Positions 49,049 through 60,900 of a DNA stretch of 64,000 nucleotides are shown piece after piece (within the stretch, counting starts at the first letter, position 1; each line of letters starts with the position of its first letter). Source of the DNA: Chaetorhynchus papuensis (taxonomy: Eukaryota > Chordata > Aves > Passeriformes > Rhipiduridae); the NCBI GenBank assembly GCA_013396525.1, contig VWYX01000934.1:154563-218562 (forward strand), given 5' to 3'. The notes under the pieces are model-generated. The model did not search any database, was not told where the DNA came from, and saw only the letters and a list, made by a program, of their open reading frames with translations. The translations under genes were made by a program, and so were the position numbers.

Positions 49049-51114
49049 CTGAAGAAAGAAAATTCAAATAAAAGACAAAGTTGAGAAAGAGCAGGCTGCC
49101 CTTTGTTCCTGAACTAAAGGGAGCGCTGTTTCCAGATCTGGGTGCTCCTGGAGCACCGTGTGGAGTGTGCAGAGATCAGTCCTGTCACAGCCTTCAGCAA
49201 CTGCCTGCTTAGGAACACAGCTCTTGTTGGGTATTAATTAGGAGAACACCAATACATTCTGTTTCCCCTCACACAAACATGGCTAGAATGTACTTCCACA
49301 AATTCATATTCTCATTAGTAGTGAAACTGGACAGATTAGTACATGTTTTTTTATTTTTAACCTGCTTTTATTGGAGAACAAGGTTTTGTTCTGTCTTCCT
49401 GTCCATTGATAATGTTGGAACCCGTAGGCCTGCTACGAAAGCAGATTTTAACTTTTTTTAAATAACTCCTTACAGTGAACCTTTGCAACACGTGACGGAA
49501 CCTCACATGCAACACCCAATCCTACAGGTCCAACTTCCTTAGAGCTGGGCAGGCAGCAGCTGGGGCTCAGCCAGCTGGCAAATACTTCCAGCCAGCTTAT
49601 CAGCATTTGCCTGCGTGGTTCCTTAGTTGGACTGCAGAACAGTGGACAGTGGACCAACAACAGGGAACAGCAGGGAGGAGGAAGTACAGCTGCTTCAGGA
49701 AAACGCCAGGGCCATTAAAAAGCTGTGAACAGGGTGAATGCGTAGGGAGCAATGGTGTTAGGAGCCTTGCAGGCGTGTTTACAAACAACCCTGAGATAAT
49801 TTGGTTAAACTGTCAGTCCTCTACTAAAAACGTAGCAAAAATCAGTTTAAATCCACTGTGCTTGGAGCTATTTACTTGCATAACTCTTTATAAAACTAAT
49901 CCAGAGTATAACTGGCATGATAAAAACAATTGTGTCCCATATACAAGTCTGCAAATCCAAAGTCTTTTTAGAATTTGAAATCTCTACATTGCTCACACCC
50001 ATGTATCATACAACCAACCACTCTCCTCCCTTCCCCTGGCCTCCAGCCCTCTCCATCAAATGGAACAGTCTTCCTGCAGCAGACACTTGCATCCCAAACT
50101 TCAGAACTCAGTCTTGGGACAACAGACCAAACCCAGTACAGACTGTGTGCCAAATGATTAGCCAAATCTCATTCTCCATCTGCACTGTACCAAAGCCCTG
50201 TAGCTCAGAGCTCTTACAGTTCCCAGTTTTTACAGTCCCTTTTTTCTCCCCCTTTCTCTGACTTAGAAAAATTAGTACTAATGGTTAAATCAATGTCAAG
50301 TCGATGTTTTATAGCTGCCAATACTATCAGTTCATCTATGGAGGATTTACAACCTGAAGACTGGGACTGTACCGTGGAACAGCACGAAGTGCACCAAGCA
50401 ACAAATGTTAATATTATCATTTGTGACTTGGAAACTTTTTATTGGGAAAATTCTTTGAAGCACTAAGTGCTATCTGTACCTTCAGCATCTACTACAGAAT
50501 ATAATGATTGTTTTATAAGTTTTTATTTTACTTTCCTCATTTCTCATATCTTCCATCATACCAGAGGAGATACACTGGGGAGAAAAGACTTGCTGGCTGT
50601 AGAGCCATTGAAAGTTAGCAACAGTTTTATGGTCTATGATGGGAGCAGCTGTAGGAAGCTCCTTTCACAGCACCCTGCTCTCTCCTCTGGTTTACTGTCC
50701 CTGTATAGACACAAAAACTCATTTGGGAAAACTGTATCCAAAATCTACAGGTTCTTTATTCAGAGCAAACAAAAAAATATTCTTTTGTTCCGTATCAGCA
50801 GTTCTGTATCTCCATTGTATGGGGAAAGGTGTTTCTGCCTTGAAACTGAGCAAAGCATCAGCATCTCCTGTGCTCTCTCCTGTTCTGATAAAGTGCAGTT
50901 TATATTTCCATAGCTGTTCTTTTATTTGCCATCTCAACTGAACGCTTTCTTTTGCTTTGCTTTTACTTCTATAACCTACTCTATTTCTCACCTGAAACAA
51001 AGCTGTTGGGACGGTTTGATCGCAGCTCTTACTCGTTTATACCCTGGAAACCCCAGGGAAAGATTTCAGCCTGTAATTTTTAGTGATGACTTGACAGTAC
51101 TGATAACGGAAACT

Positions 51115-51190
51115 CAAAAATCAAACCAACGACAACATCAAAAAAGAAAAAAAAAAGGAAAAAAACCCAGAAAAAAACCCACAACAAACC
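51115..51190. repeat. A/C-rich low-complexity tract
   Basis: Mostly A and C with scattered G, including runs such as GAAAAAAAAAAGG and AAAAAAACCC. It is the strand-reversed counterpart in composition of the T/G tract at 63677-63790. Confidence 0.85.
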
Positions 51191-51275
51191 AACATTGTAC
51201 TAATAGTAAATAAGCATGTAATGAAAAAGTGTTTCACAAGATATTATACATCTATAAACTCACAAACACTCCATA

Positions 51276-51345
51276 TATATATTAATATATATATTAGTAT
51301 CTATATGTATTAAATATATACATATATATATATTTAAAAAACAAG
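51276..51345. repeat. (TA)n-rich tract
   Basis: Degenerate TA dinucleotide repeats with TTAATATATA and ACATATATATATA blocks. Confidence 0.9.
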
Positions 51346-54300
51346 AATCAGTGCTTTTATTTTTACTATCCCCAAATATAGTGCACCGTACACCTATCCA
51401 ACAGGTCTAGGACAACTTTTAGTATTTGAAACAAAACTTTCTAATTCAGTTACTATCTCAGCTGGTATTAATTACCTAAGGGGTTTTAAATCATTAGAAC
51501 ACCACTCAAAATAACAGAAAAAAAAGAGAGTTAACTGATTTTTCAGCTAAGCTCTCCTGAGAAATCAACCACTGGAGGAAACTCTAAACACGGAGTCTCT
51601 GTGCCCGGCTCTGGGCCTGTGTACCAGCAGCCCTGGCCAAGCAGTGTCTTCCTAGAAATGCCAGTCTGCAGTTTGGGAAGCTGCCAACAACAGGGGACAT
51701 CGTGTGGCAATTCCGAAAAGGGCAGTCACCTCCAGATGAGGAGGCCACACTTAAGCTATATAAAAAAGGTTTAGTGATGGACAAATCATTATGATTTTCA
51801 CTAGAAAATTCCTGCAAGTTCTTTTTCTGGTGCTTATATTTCTACAATGTCAATAACAGATGACATTACAGATGACCACAGTTAAGTTCTGCTGAAAGTC
51901 AGTAATTAGAGCCATATCTGATTAATTATCAGCAGCAGAATGGAGTGCTGAGCAGCACAGTCTGATTCATGAGCTGCTAAATTAGTAAACTGGAGAACAA
52001 GACACTGATACGTGCATGCTATGAGGCACTCACCCTTGAGGGAAAATTTCTGCCAAAAGCAGAAATAAACCAAATCCTAGTACAGGATTAAAGAGTTATC
52101 ACCTCCTGTGAGGGTGAATCTCGATCAATTTAGATGAAATTTAGATTTGAACAAAGTTCAAAGCTGCCCAATTCCATTCCTTTACTGGGCCACATCATTG
52201 CCTCATATAAATTCAAGCAGATGCACCGAACCCAGCTGAGTTACACCAAGTGACACTAAGAATGTTATAGATGTGAGACAGATCTTCAAAGTCAGGAAAT
52301 AAAAGTACATTTAGTAGCTGAGCCAAATCATAGCAAACCACAGTGCACAAATATCTCTTGAAAGTATGACTGGATATGAGAGTTTCTTATGCTGCCATAA
52401 GAGAAGTTACTCCAGTGAGTAAGTTCCCAGCATTTGCTGTCACCAAACCAATCCTCCACTACAGTGACAAATATTTACCTGTATATCCCCACCTTCACTT
52501 TAATAATGAACATATATACCTGGGTGAGGAAAAATGAAAAATGTATCATCTGGGGCAGTATTTTATTTACTCATCAAAAAGTTACTCACTCCAGCCAAAA
52601 AGGATTTTGCAAGGAGCACATATATATCACACACAGCCCAATATGATGCTCTACCCCTCTAAAATGGCTTTTTCAGGGCCACATGGTGAGTCATATTATT
52701 ATTAAATTCCAGTGATTCTGATGCACCTCATTTATTTGATTTTCACTGCAAGCCATGACAGGATACACGATTTTCTATCAGATTCAGCATATCAGAGCTA
52801 TGAAGTTGTTCCTGCCAATCTCCACACCAGATTTTAGTCAGAGAACACAAGTCCCATTGCAGCTTCAAAGATACCCCAAGATCTGATCCCCTCCAAGCTC
52901 ACTGCAGTATTCATTAGAGCAGCAACTTACACAACCCTATGAAAATCATCTGGGCTTTTTCACACGTAACCCTGAAGACGGCTCAAAGCACAACAAACAC
53001 TGCCCTTAACAAGGCACAGGGTTCTTTTGCCTAAGAGACACCTGCTTAATTTGGGGGTGCTCACTATTTCTTCTTCCTCTCTGTCCAGGCAGCAATTTTC
53101 CCAGCAAAACAAAAAGTTATCTGTGAACAAGTTACCAGGCAGAAAACTGCCTGTGGCCCGAATTCCAAGTGCCCTGGTGGCTAACAGAGAAAGCAGCCTC
53201 AGCACAAGTGTCTCCTCCTCTCCTCAGATTATAATCCTTCAAATCACAGCACAATACTTCACTCTTGCTATTCCTTTATTTCAGGCTGTATCAGTGGGGA
53301 AAGTTCCTTTCACAGAAGAACCAACAAAACCTCTCTATCAGTTACATCTCTAAAATCAACCTAAGTATGACCTATAGTTCCATTTACTAGTAATGAGTTT
53401 TTTCTTCTGAATAAAAACTAGTTCTCTGTTTTCAGCTTCAAATCCCAACTCTTTCTGTTCCACTGCTACAGAGAATAGGCAGTTGAAAGGCACTAAAGAA
53501 AACAATTCACCACAAAAAATACACACTGACAAAGCACAAAAAATATAAATAATAAATTGAAAACAGAACTCATGCAGTCTGAAATACATGCGAATACTGA
53601 ATCTCCAGTTAATAATGACCATGGCATTGCCTTCAACAATTTTGAACTCTGAAAAACTGGAGCAGAATTATTGCTTAGCACGAGCTTAAAAAGACTGTAT
53701 TCTCAACACACACAAAACAGTGCCTGTGAATTCAAGTCAACAACACATTTTTTTCAGCCTGTCAGTTGCTGCAAGTTTGTAACTAGAATTACACAGTGGG
53801 GCACAAGACTGTCTGGTCCCAGAGTCCAGCCAATAAATTGATACTCCCACGATAATATCCTATATATTGTTCTTAGTATTCTTAAGAATATTATATTTTA
53901 TTAATATCCTTAATCATCCTGCAAAATAATCACACTTACAGGCTGCCTATTGCCTGAACAGCAACAAGGAATACAACTTGGCAATGTGGAATTCACAAAC
54001 CATCATTCATGCAAACCAACAGAAAACTCCCATATTTTTAACATCACTATTTGTGCATTTACTAAATATTCTGAGGCTATTTCATATTTTCTGCTGTCCT
54101 TAAACAGTAAACATGTAAAGACAACCACAGCATAACGTCCTTAATGGTTTTTTTCTGGATTCTTAGGAAAAATAATGAAAGAATCCCGTTTTGTACATAA
54201 GGCATTAATTACATTCAAACTGCTCATAAAACACTTGACATGGAGCTCTGTGCAGTTTCAGCTGGTTACAAGGCCAATGATACTACACCAACCCAGAACC

Positions 54301-57300
54301 AGGCAGAAAACAAGTAAAAAAGGACCAGACTGGCCAACACCTCATATGATGTAGGATCTCACTGGCCTTACACTGCAGCACTCCCTGCACAGTTTTGCAG
54401 CATCTCCACAAGCTCAGAGGAATAAAATCATCTCCCGGTATCTGTATTTCCTGCAGTATGACCCTTATAATACCTTCTCCAATAATCGCTAGTGATCACT
54501 CATCATCTGACACTCAACTCCCTATTCTTTGTGCCCATATCACACTAATAAATAAGCTTTTTCTTCTTCTACAGTTGTCCAAACTATTCTAAGTAAATCC
54601 TTCTGTTTGCATGTATGAGTCAGTCATCCACAATGAACAATATATTGATTTACAGAAAAAGAGGATTCACACAGAACTGCAACTCTGGGAGCCTATTTTT
54701 AAGCAAACAAACTGCTGATTTAGTGAAAGCACCAACTTGTCTGTCAAAACAAACCCTTGCTAAAACTTCAAGAGTTCCCATTGAGAAGCCATTCAGAGTG
54801 ATTTTTTGTCTATCAACATCTCTGTAATTTTCTTTCAACTAGCAAAACATACTTAGCATATGCTAAAGCAAATCTCAGAAATAGAGCTCAGACACAAATG
54901 GAAGATAAATTTAAGTGGTAAAGAAAACATCTTCAATCACAAAAATCTGCTCTTATAAAGCTGGTTTTAAAAGGCAGCAAGCTAATGAAACCCCTAGAAG
55001 TACTACTGCAGAACACTCAGATGCAAAATAATCATTTATAGCAACCAGGGCATAAGGCAGGATTTCCAGAACACACAGCAAGACTGAAGTTAAAGCATCA
55101 GCATCCAAAATCCCACTGCTTACTTTTGGGTTTCAAAAAAGGGATAACTATTTGCCATCGTGAACATCTCACGGGCTCCACAGTTACACAAAACAGGTCT
55201 TCTAGCAAAGTAAAGAAAAAGAAAATTAAAATCATGCCTAAGAAGATTGTCTTTCCATGCTTCAAGGTTTACCTGACCACCTCCAGGAAGCAAGAAGGAA
55301 TTCTGCAATACATGGAACTGCTCAGTTTGTAAAGTGCAGGATCGGTCTCAGTTTCCTCTGAAACTTCATCTAAAGTTACTGCCAGAGGCAGCAATCCCAA
55401 CTCAACAGCTGAGGTCAGTAATGAATATGTAAAGCTGCTCTTTAAAACAACATTCCTGCACTCATTCAGTAGTGTCCAGGTGCCCTAAAGTGTAGCGTAT
55501 TTAGGAATCAGAAGGCTATTTGCAGTTAAATTTTTAAGCCATCAAAATGCAAAACACTATGTGCATTTCTTGTACTAATCTATGAATTTTCCTAATAAGA
55601 CTGATGATTTTGCATAGCAATGAAGCAGTTTAAGTAAATGGTTCCTAGGCTCAAGGGTTCACACTGCTTATCTTTATATTTTAATTGAATGATTACTTTA
55701 GAATTCCACTTACTTCATCTTGTATAATCAAAGAATTCAAAATTTATACATGCATGTATGTGCCTCCCTATTGTCCAAAATGTTTTTCTTTCTCTTTAAG
55801 AGCATCTTACCTATGCAGGATTTTCTGTTTATCAAAGGAAAAAAAGTGAGATTCTGAAACAACTACAGTGAAATTATAACTACAGTCACATTGCCACTAT
55901 CACCTAAATGTTTATAAATTCTTATGACAACTAAAATACACTTTAATAACCATACAATCTTACCAGCCACAAAACTTTGCACCTCCACTTTTTTCCGGTG
56001 GCAGACAAAAAAGGCAATAAAATGCTGGGCATCATGAGGGAAAGAACCAAGCCCATCACACAGGGTATTGCTTCAGCACTACAGAAACCCTGGATGGGAC
56101 CAGGTCTTGACTGCCATGAGCAGTTGTGGTCTCAGCTCAGGAAGGAGAGTTCAAAAGGCCAGGTGAATGGAGCTACCACTATTCAGGAGAGGCAAAAAAA
56201 ATGTCTTGGACTGTTGGTTTGGAGAGGAGGAGCTTGGGGGAGGCTACAGCTGAGTTTTGCAGAATGATGAAGGCACTGGTTAAATTGAATGCAAAACTTC
56301 TCCCTGCAATATCAGGTTTAGAGGGCAGCCAGTGGAAGCAACAAGAAATTTTACAAGAAGCAAAAGCGCACCCGAGAGGATTCAAACACATATGGTGTCC
56401 CTAAGGAAGCAGTTGTGGCTGGTGGCAGGAGCAGCAGGGGAAGCTAAGGGACGGGTCAGTGTCCCAAAATCACATCTCCCCTCTCCACTGCCCGTGCCAG
56501 ATCACTGGGCTGGATGGCATTTCTTACGGTTTTGAAGTTCACCACTATACTTTGTGAAGCTGTATGGCTAATTTCTTAGTTTCTGCTAGTTATTGTTCAG
56601 AAAAACGCACAGTGCTTGGAGAGTAGAGTGACATCTACACAACTATTTGGGTGATAATTGCAGTGATTGCAGCACAATGTGATGGGAAAAGATACAGATG
56701 TGAAGTAGGCTCGTGAGATTGAGGCAGTTCTCCTTCAGGGCAGGCAGGTGGGGGTTTAACAGCTTCACCCAGCCAACCTCATCTGCTCCAGGTGCAGCAG
56801 TACCAACTGAAACATTGTATTAATTAAATCCTTAGAAATCAGCACTGCTCTGAAATCCAATTTGTCTCATTAAATTATTTTGAAAGGCACAAGCTCAAAT
56901 TCCCCTTTGACAGGACTGTCACCTATTGTGTCCTCAGCATTCCCCGCAGGCACCTCTGGACTTCTCAAGGGTCTTTTAGATCATCCGAACGCTAATTAGG
57001 TTATCATAGGCTAAATTCTAAAATTCGCATTTCTGAAGTTAAAGGCACGAAGGCAGTTCACTGGTACAACCACACAGTGGAACTAGACTTCAGTAGCAAA
57101 TCATGCCTGAAAAACGACCTGCTCACGTGGATTGTATTGCTGCAAAGCTTAAAGAAAACAAACATCACGGACTGTTTATAAAATAAACCAGCAGCTGTTG
57201 CACCCTCTTAAAGTCGGGGAGAAAGACGAGTAAGTCAGTTACGCAGTGAAAACCAGATGGATTGAAAAAAAAAGTAACCATATATGCTGTTGTTCTCTTT

Positions 57301-57366
57301 AACTCTCACTGCACTTGGAGAGGTGTTCGGGAACGGAGGGGGGAGGGGGAAAAAAAGCTGTTTTAA

Positions 57367-57433
57367 ATACACATACACACACACGCATATATATATATAT
57401 ATATGTGTGTGTGTATATATATATGTATATATG
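57367..57433. repeat. Compound (CA)n(TA)n(TG)n(TA)n microsatellite
   Basis: Sixty-seven bases of uninterrupted purine-pyrimidine alternation. The CA block and the TG block are inverted around a TA core, so the tract can fold into a hairpin. It lies just outside the CpG island on the gene side. Confidence 0.97.
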
Positions 57434-57504
57434 GTCGTGGATATGCGTTTATCGAGTACGTGGCGTGGCGAGCCCGACAGCCTCGGCCGGGGGTTCCAGG
57501 CCTG

Positions 57505-57547
57505 CCCGCAGTGCCGGCTGTGCCCGCAGAGCCGGCTGTGCCCGCAC
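57505..57547. repeat. 18-bp GC-rich tandem repeat in CpG island
   Basis: CCCGCAGTGCCGGCTGTG (57505-57522) is followed by CCCGCAGAGCCGGCTGTG (57523-57540) and a partial third copy. Confidence 0.92.
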
Positions 57548-57723
57548 CGCTCCGCTCCGCGCCGCCCGCCCGAGCCCGCTCCCTCCGCGCCCGCAGCCGC
57601 TCCCCGACTCCCGGCGGGATCCGGCCGGCTCCTCCCCTCCTCCCGTCCGTCAGTCCTTCTGTCCTTACCGCAGGACAAGTGGGGCCTGCCGGCGGTTGGC
57701 AGCCGCTGCCTCCCCGGCTCAGC

Positions 57724-57754
57724 GGGGCAGGCTCGGGGCAGGCTCGGGGCTGGC
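57724..57754. repeat. 11-bp G-rich tandem repeat in CpG island
   Basis: GGGGCAGGCTC occurs twice, followed by GGGGCTGGC. Several G-runs lie close together, so a G-quadruplex on the plus strand is possible. Confidence 0.85.
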
Positions 57755-57910
57755 ACCGCTCCGCCGCCCGCACCGCGCGGCTGGGCCTGCCCCAGCGCTG
57801 CTGCACAGCAGCAGAGCTGCCTCCTTTGCTTACCTGGAGGTGACGTCCCAAACTTTCGGCTTCCTGCTGTTCTTAAATTCGGGCCCTGCGGCGCCAGGGC
57901 TGTGCTAACA

Positions 57911-60900
57911 GCGTGGTGAAGGGTCAAGACTTGCGAGGCTTGGAGTAATGAATGTGTGGAAAAATTCGCAGCGCCAGAGGTTTCTGCCCAAAAAGGAGAC
58001 AGAGGAGTCCTGTAGCTTCACTGAAATAAAGGGAGAGGCCGTGGGGCATTTCTCATGGGGTCTCTGAAATTGTTGGGGGACGTAGCCCCTTTTTAATCCT
58101 AATTTCCCATCCACTTCACCCTCTTCCTTTCCCCATCAGCCGAGGAACTCGGAAGGTACAGACTTCCCAAATCACCTACTCTATGTCCCCCCTCTACTAT
58201 GCACCCCCCCTTTTTTTCTTTTATGTAACAAAACACTGTTCATAATTCTGTTAAGTTTTTGTTCTTTTTCTCTGAGTTCAGGAATTTAACACAGCCTTGG
58301 CTGAGCAGCAGTCGGTGCCAATTAGTAACATTTTCTAGAACTGATAGTTTCTTCCATTACTTCCCTATGTATAAGTCCCTGGCCCTGTGTACAAGCAGAT
58401 TCACGTGGTGTGTTTGTAAAGACACGTTCATCTTACTCCTTTCATGAAGCTCAGCTTTCTCTGTGTTGAATGGCCTCACAAAATCATCTCCTTCTTTGTC
58501 AGCTATGGAATGTTTTGTGAAATATACACGTCATGAAATGTGTGTTAAATAGATTTTGCAAAAAGCGAAGTCCAGAGAGTTTTAAATAATTTGCTTCATT
58601 AATTATTAGGCATATGAAATCCAGTGCCTTGAGATGTCAGAATGTCACCTGTTTTTCATACTGTTGAAGAGAAACACAAATGTTCCTCTTGTCTGACATC
58701 ACGGTAAAAAATGAATAGGACTGTGGAATACATTTTTAAGCTTTACTGTGTGAAATGCACATGCAAACGATGAAGCTTCACTCCTGCACTGAGGCCATGA
58801 GATGTCCTTCAGACCTTTCATTGCCCTTGCTGAAAGCTGGCCAAGAGATGGTTTTGGCAGTGGGGCTTTGGCTTCAGACTGGGAGCAGAGTATGCACTTT
58901 TGAGGTTTAACTTCAGAGGCATTAAAGTGGCAGTGTGGGCAGTGCTGAAATTGTTTGCCTGTGTGTGGCTGTGTATTTCTCCGTGACATTTCCATGCTTG
59001 TCTTTGGTCCTTCTCTGTTCACAGGAATTTTATTTTTCATAGGCTACAGCTTGCAATTTGAGATATTGGGGATCTATTATCAGTGTCAGAGTGACTTATG
59101 TCATTGTTTAAAACAGGGAAAATGTTGGATGAAGACTACACAAGCAATTTCTTATACGTAAGCAGTCCAGACTGTAGGTGCTCAACTTTTAAAAGGTATG
59201 GGATTATGTAATGATGAAAACCCAGATTGGCAGTTTTGAAATGAACTAATGTGTCTGTATAAATAATCATTCTTACACAACGATCTAGAACTTTTTAGAA
59301 ACAACAATTCCCCAACTCCCTTTGAGAGACATAAGTCCGTTTTAAAAAACTTTATGACACTGACATCTTGTGCATAATGCACTTATTTTGGCTGACCAGG
59401 CTTACTAAACATATAAAGTTTTTTCTGAAAAGCAGTAGTTAGGATGAAAACCTCCTCTTTCTAGGGTTTGAGTTACTGTTACATGTTTTGTCAATATGTA
59501 AGATTCCCTATAAAAGGAAACATTTTCCTTCATTTACAGAAAAGACAACCAATCCAAAGGTTAAATCTCATGCATCAGGTTTGAAAACTTAAGTATGAAC
59601 TTCTGAGTGGGCACAAATTAATGTGGCTTCCTGATCTCATGGGGAACTGTTCTGTGCTGGCTGAGGTTCTGTCCTTCACCAGTTTTGTTGTAAACTGAAT
59701 CACAGTTGTACTAATAAGCATTTCTGGCTTCCTGCCTTTAAACATAAGGTTTCCACTTCACATTAGTTTTTAAGAAACTGTTTAATAAATAAAATGCTTT
59801 AGAACTGAGAATAATTTGCTGATGGTAACAAACAGAGAGCACTGGGTGTGATCCTAAGCTGTGTTCTTCACTGAGCCCCCTTGAAGTGGGTGAAATTGCA
59901 AATCGTGCCTGAAGTGCAGTGATGTAAAAGGGATGATATGGGAAGAGATGAGTATCAGACAAGAAAGTCTGAAACACTGAGATGCCCCTTTGCAAGGGAT
60001 GCCCCTTTGCAAGGGAAGAACAAGTCACCACAGAAAGTTCCACAACGATTATGAAAGATGATCTAATTAAAACCTGTCTTCCAGCAACCAAATGAAGACA
60101 AAGTTGCCACTACAGAATCATGTAATGTTCTGACAGTTATCTAAAGATAATGGTAATCACTGGACTAGCTTCTACTCTTTATCACAGTATTATTTTCATG
60201 GGCTTCTGGCCTAGTTTCAGTGGGAATTTGGAGCAACATGTAACTCTGTTACTTTTATATTAAGTAATTTGTATTTGTATTTGTATTAAGTAAAACATAA
60301 ATCAGAATACCCATGCCAAGGTGTGAAAGTATGAGTATGGAATTCCAAGCCAAAGGTGTTCCAGATGTTGTGAATCGGTTTTTGTAAGAAAATTTGGCAT
60401 TTGATGCAGTTCTTGAGACGCAGAACTCCCAGGGTCTAACATAAGTTATGCACACTGAGGCTGTAGAATTAGGCCTCGTAATTGGAAAATCTGCCAAAAC
60501 AGCGGCTTGGCATGTCAGCATAATCTGTTAGTTCTTGGCATCTGCTCTGTTCTGATGTGTAGTTCAGATCTGAAGAAAATTCTATTGGGACGAGATGGAG
60601 AAGAGAAACATGAGAGAAGTGTTCATTAACCTTTCCCCTCCATAACAAGAGCTGGAGAGCTTTAGCTTGAAGTCTTGGTGATCATTCACACAGCTTCATC
60701 TGTGAAGTAAATACACAAGCTTTGATCTTTAAATGACTTAACTGCTGCAGTTACAGTTAGTTTGAACATTGCATTGAATATCACAAACACGAGTGGGCAA
60801 GAAAGTGTTGAATTCCTGCGAATGAAAATCATCCCGTTGGTTGATTGCTGTTAGAATTAAAGGCAAACATTAGCAAGTCCATTATTACCGAGGCAAGCAG

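Larger units (their letters stand above)
49049..57450. other. NMNAT3 5' UTR intron (most of it)
   Basis: About 8.4 kb between the start-codon exon and the CpG island. It contains an A/C-rich tract (51115-51190), a TA-rich tract (51276-51345) and a cluster of long plus-strand frames at 49607-51213 without recognised domains. The host-intron call depends on the first-exon assignment. Confidence 0.6.
57450..57910 (-). promoter_or_regulatory. NMNAT3: CpG island; probable NMNAT3 promoter and non-coding first exon
   Basis: This is the only strongly GC- and CpG-rich block in the window, with CCGCCC Sp1-type boxes and a CRE-like TGACGTCC at about 57841. Two minus-strand donors are visible: CCTCCAG|GTAAGC (exon side from 57834) and CCTGCG|GTAAGGAC (exon side from 57669). 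Either could be the end of a non-coding exon spliced to the acceptor at 49048. Reading frames across the island on both strands (up to 230 aa) reflect low stop density in GC-rich DNA and match no family I know. Assignment to NMNAT3 is inferred from position and donors. Confidence 0.65.

Noticed and set aside
57235..57927. Long frames on both strands over the CpG island (up to 230 aa)
   Set aside because: GC-rich DNA has few stop codons; the frames run through a dinucleotide repeat, overlap on both strands and show no domain. Not a gene.
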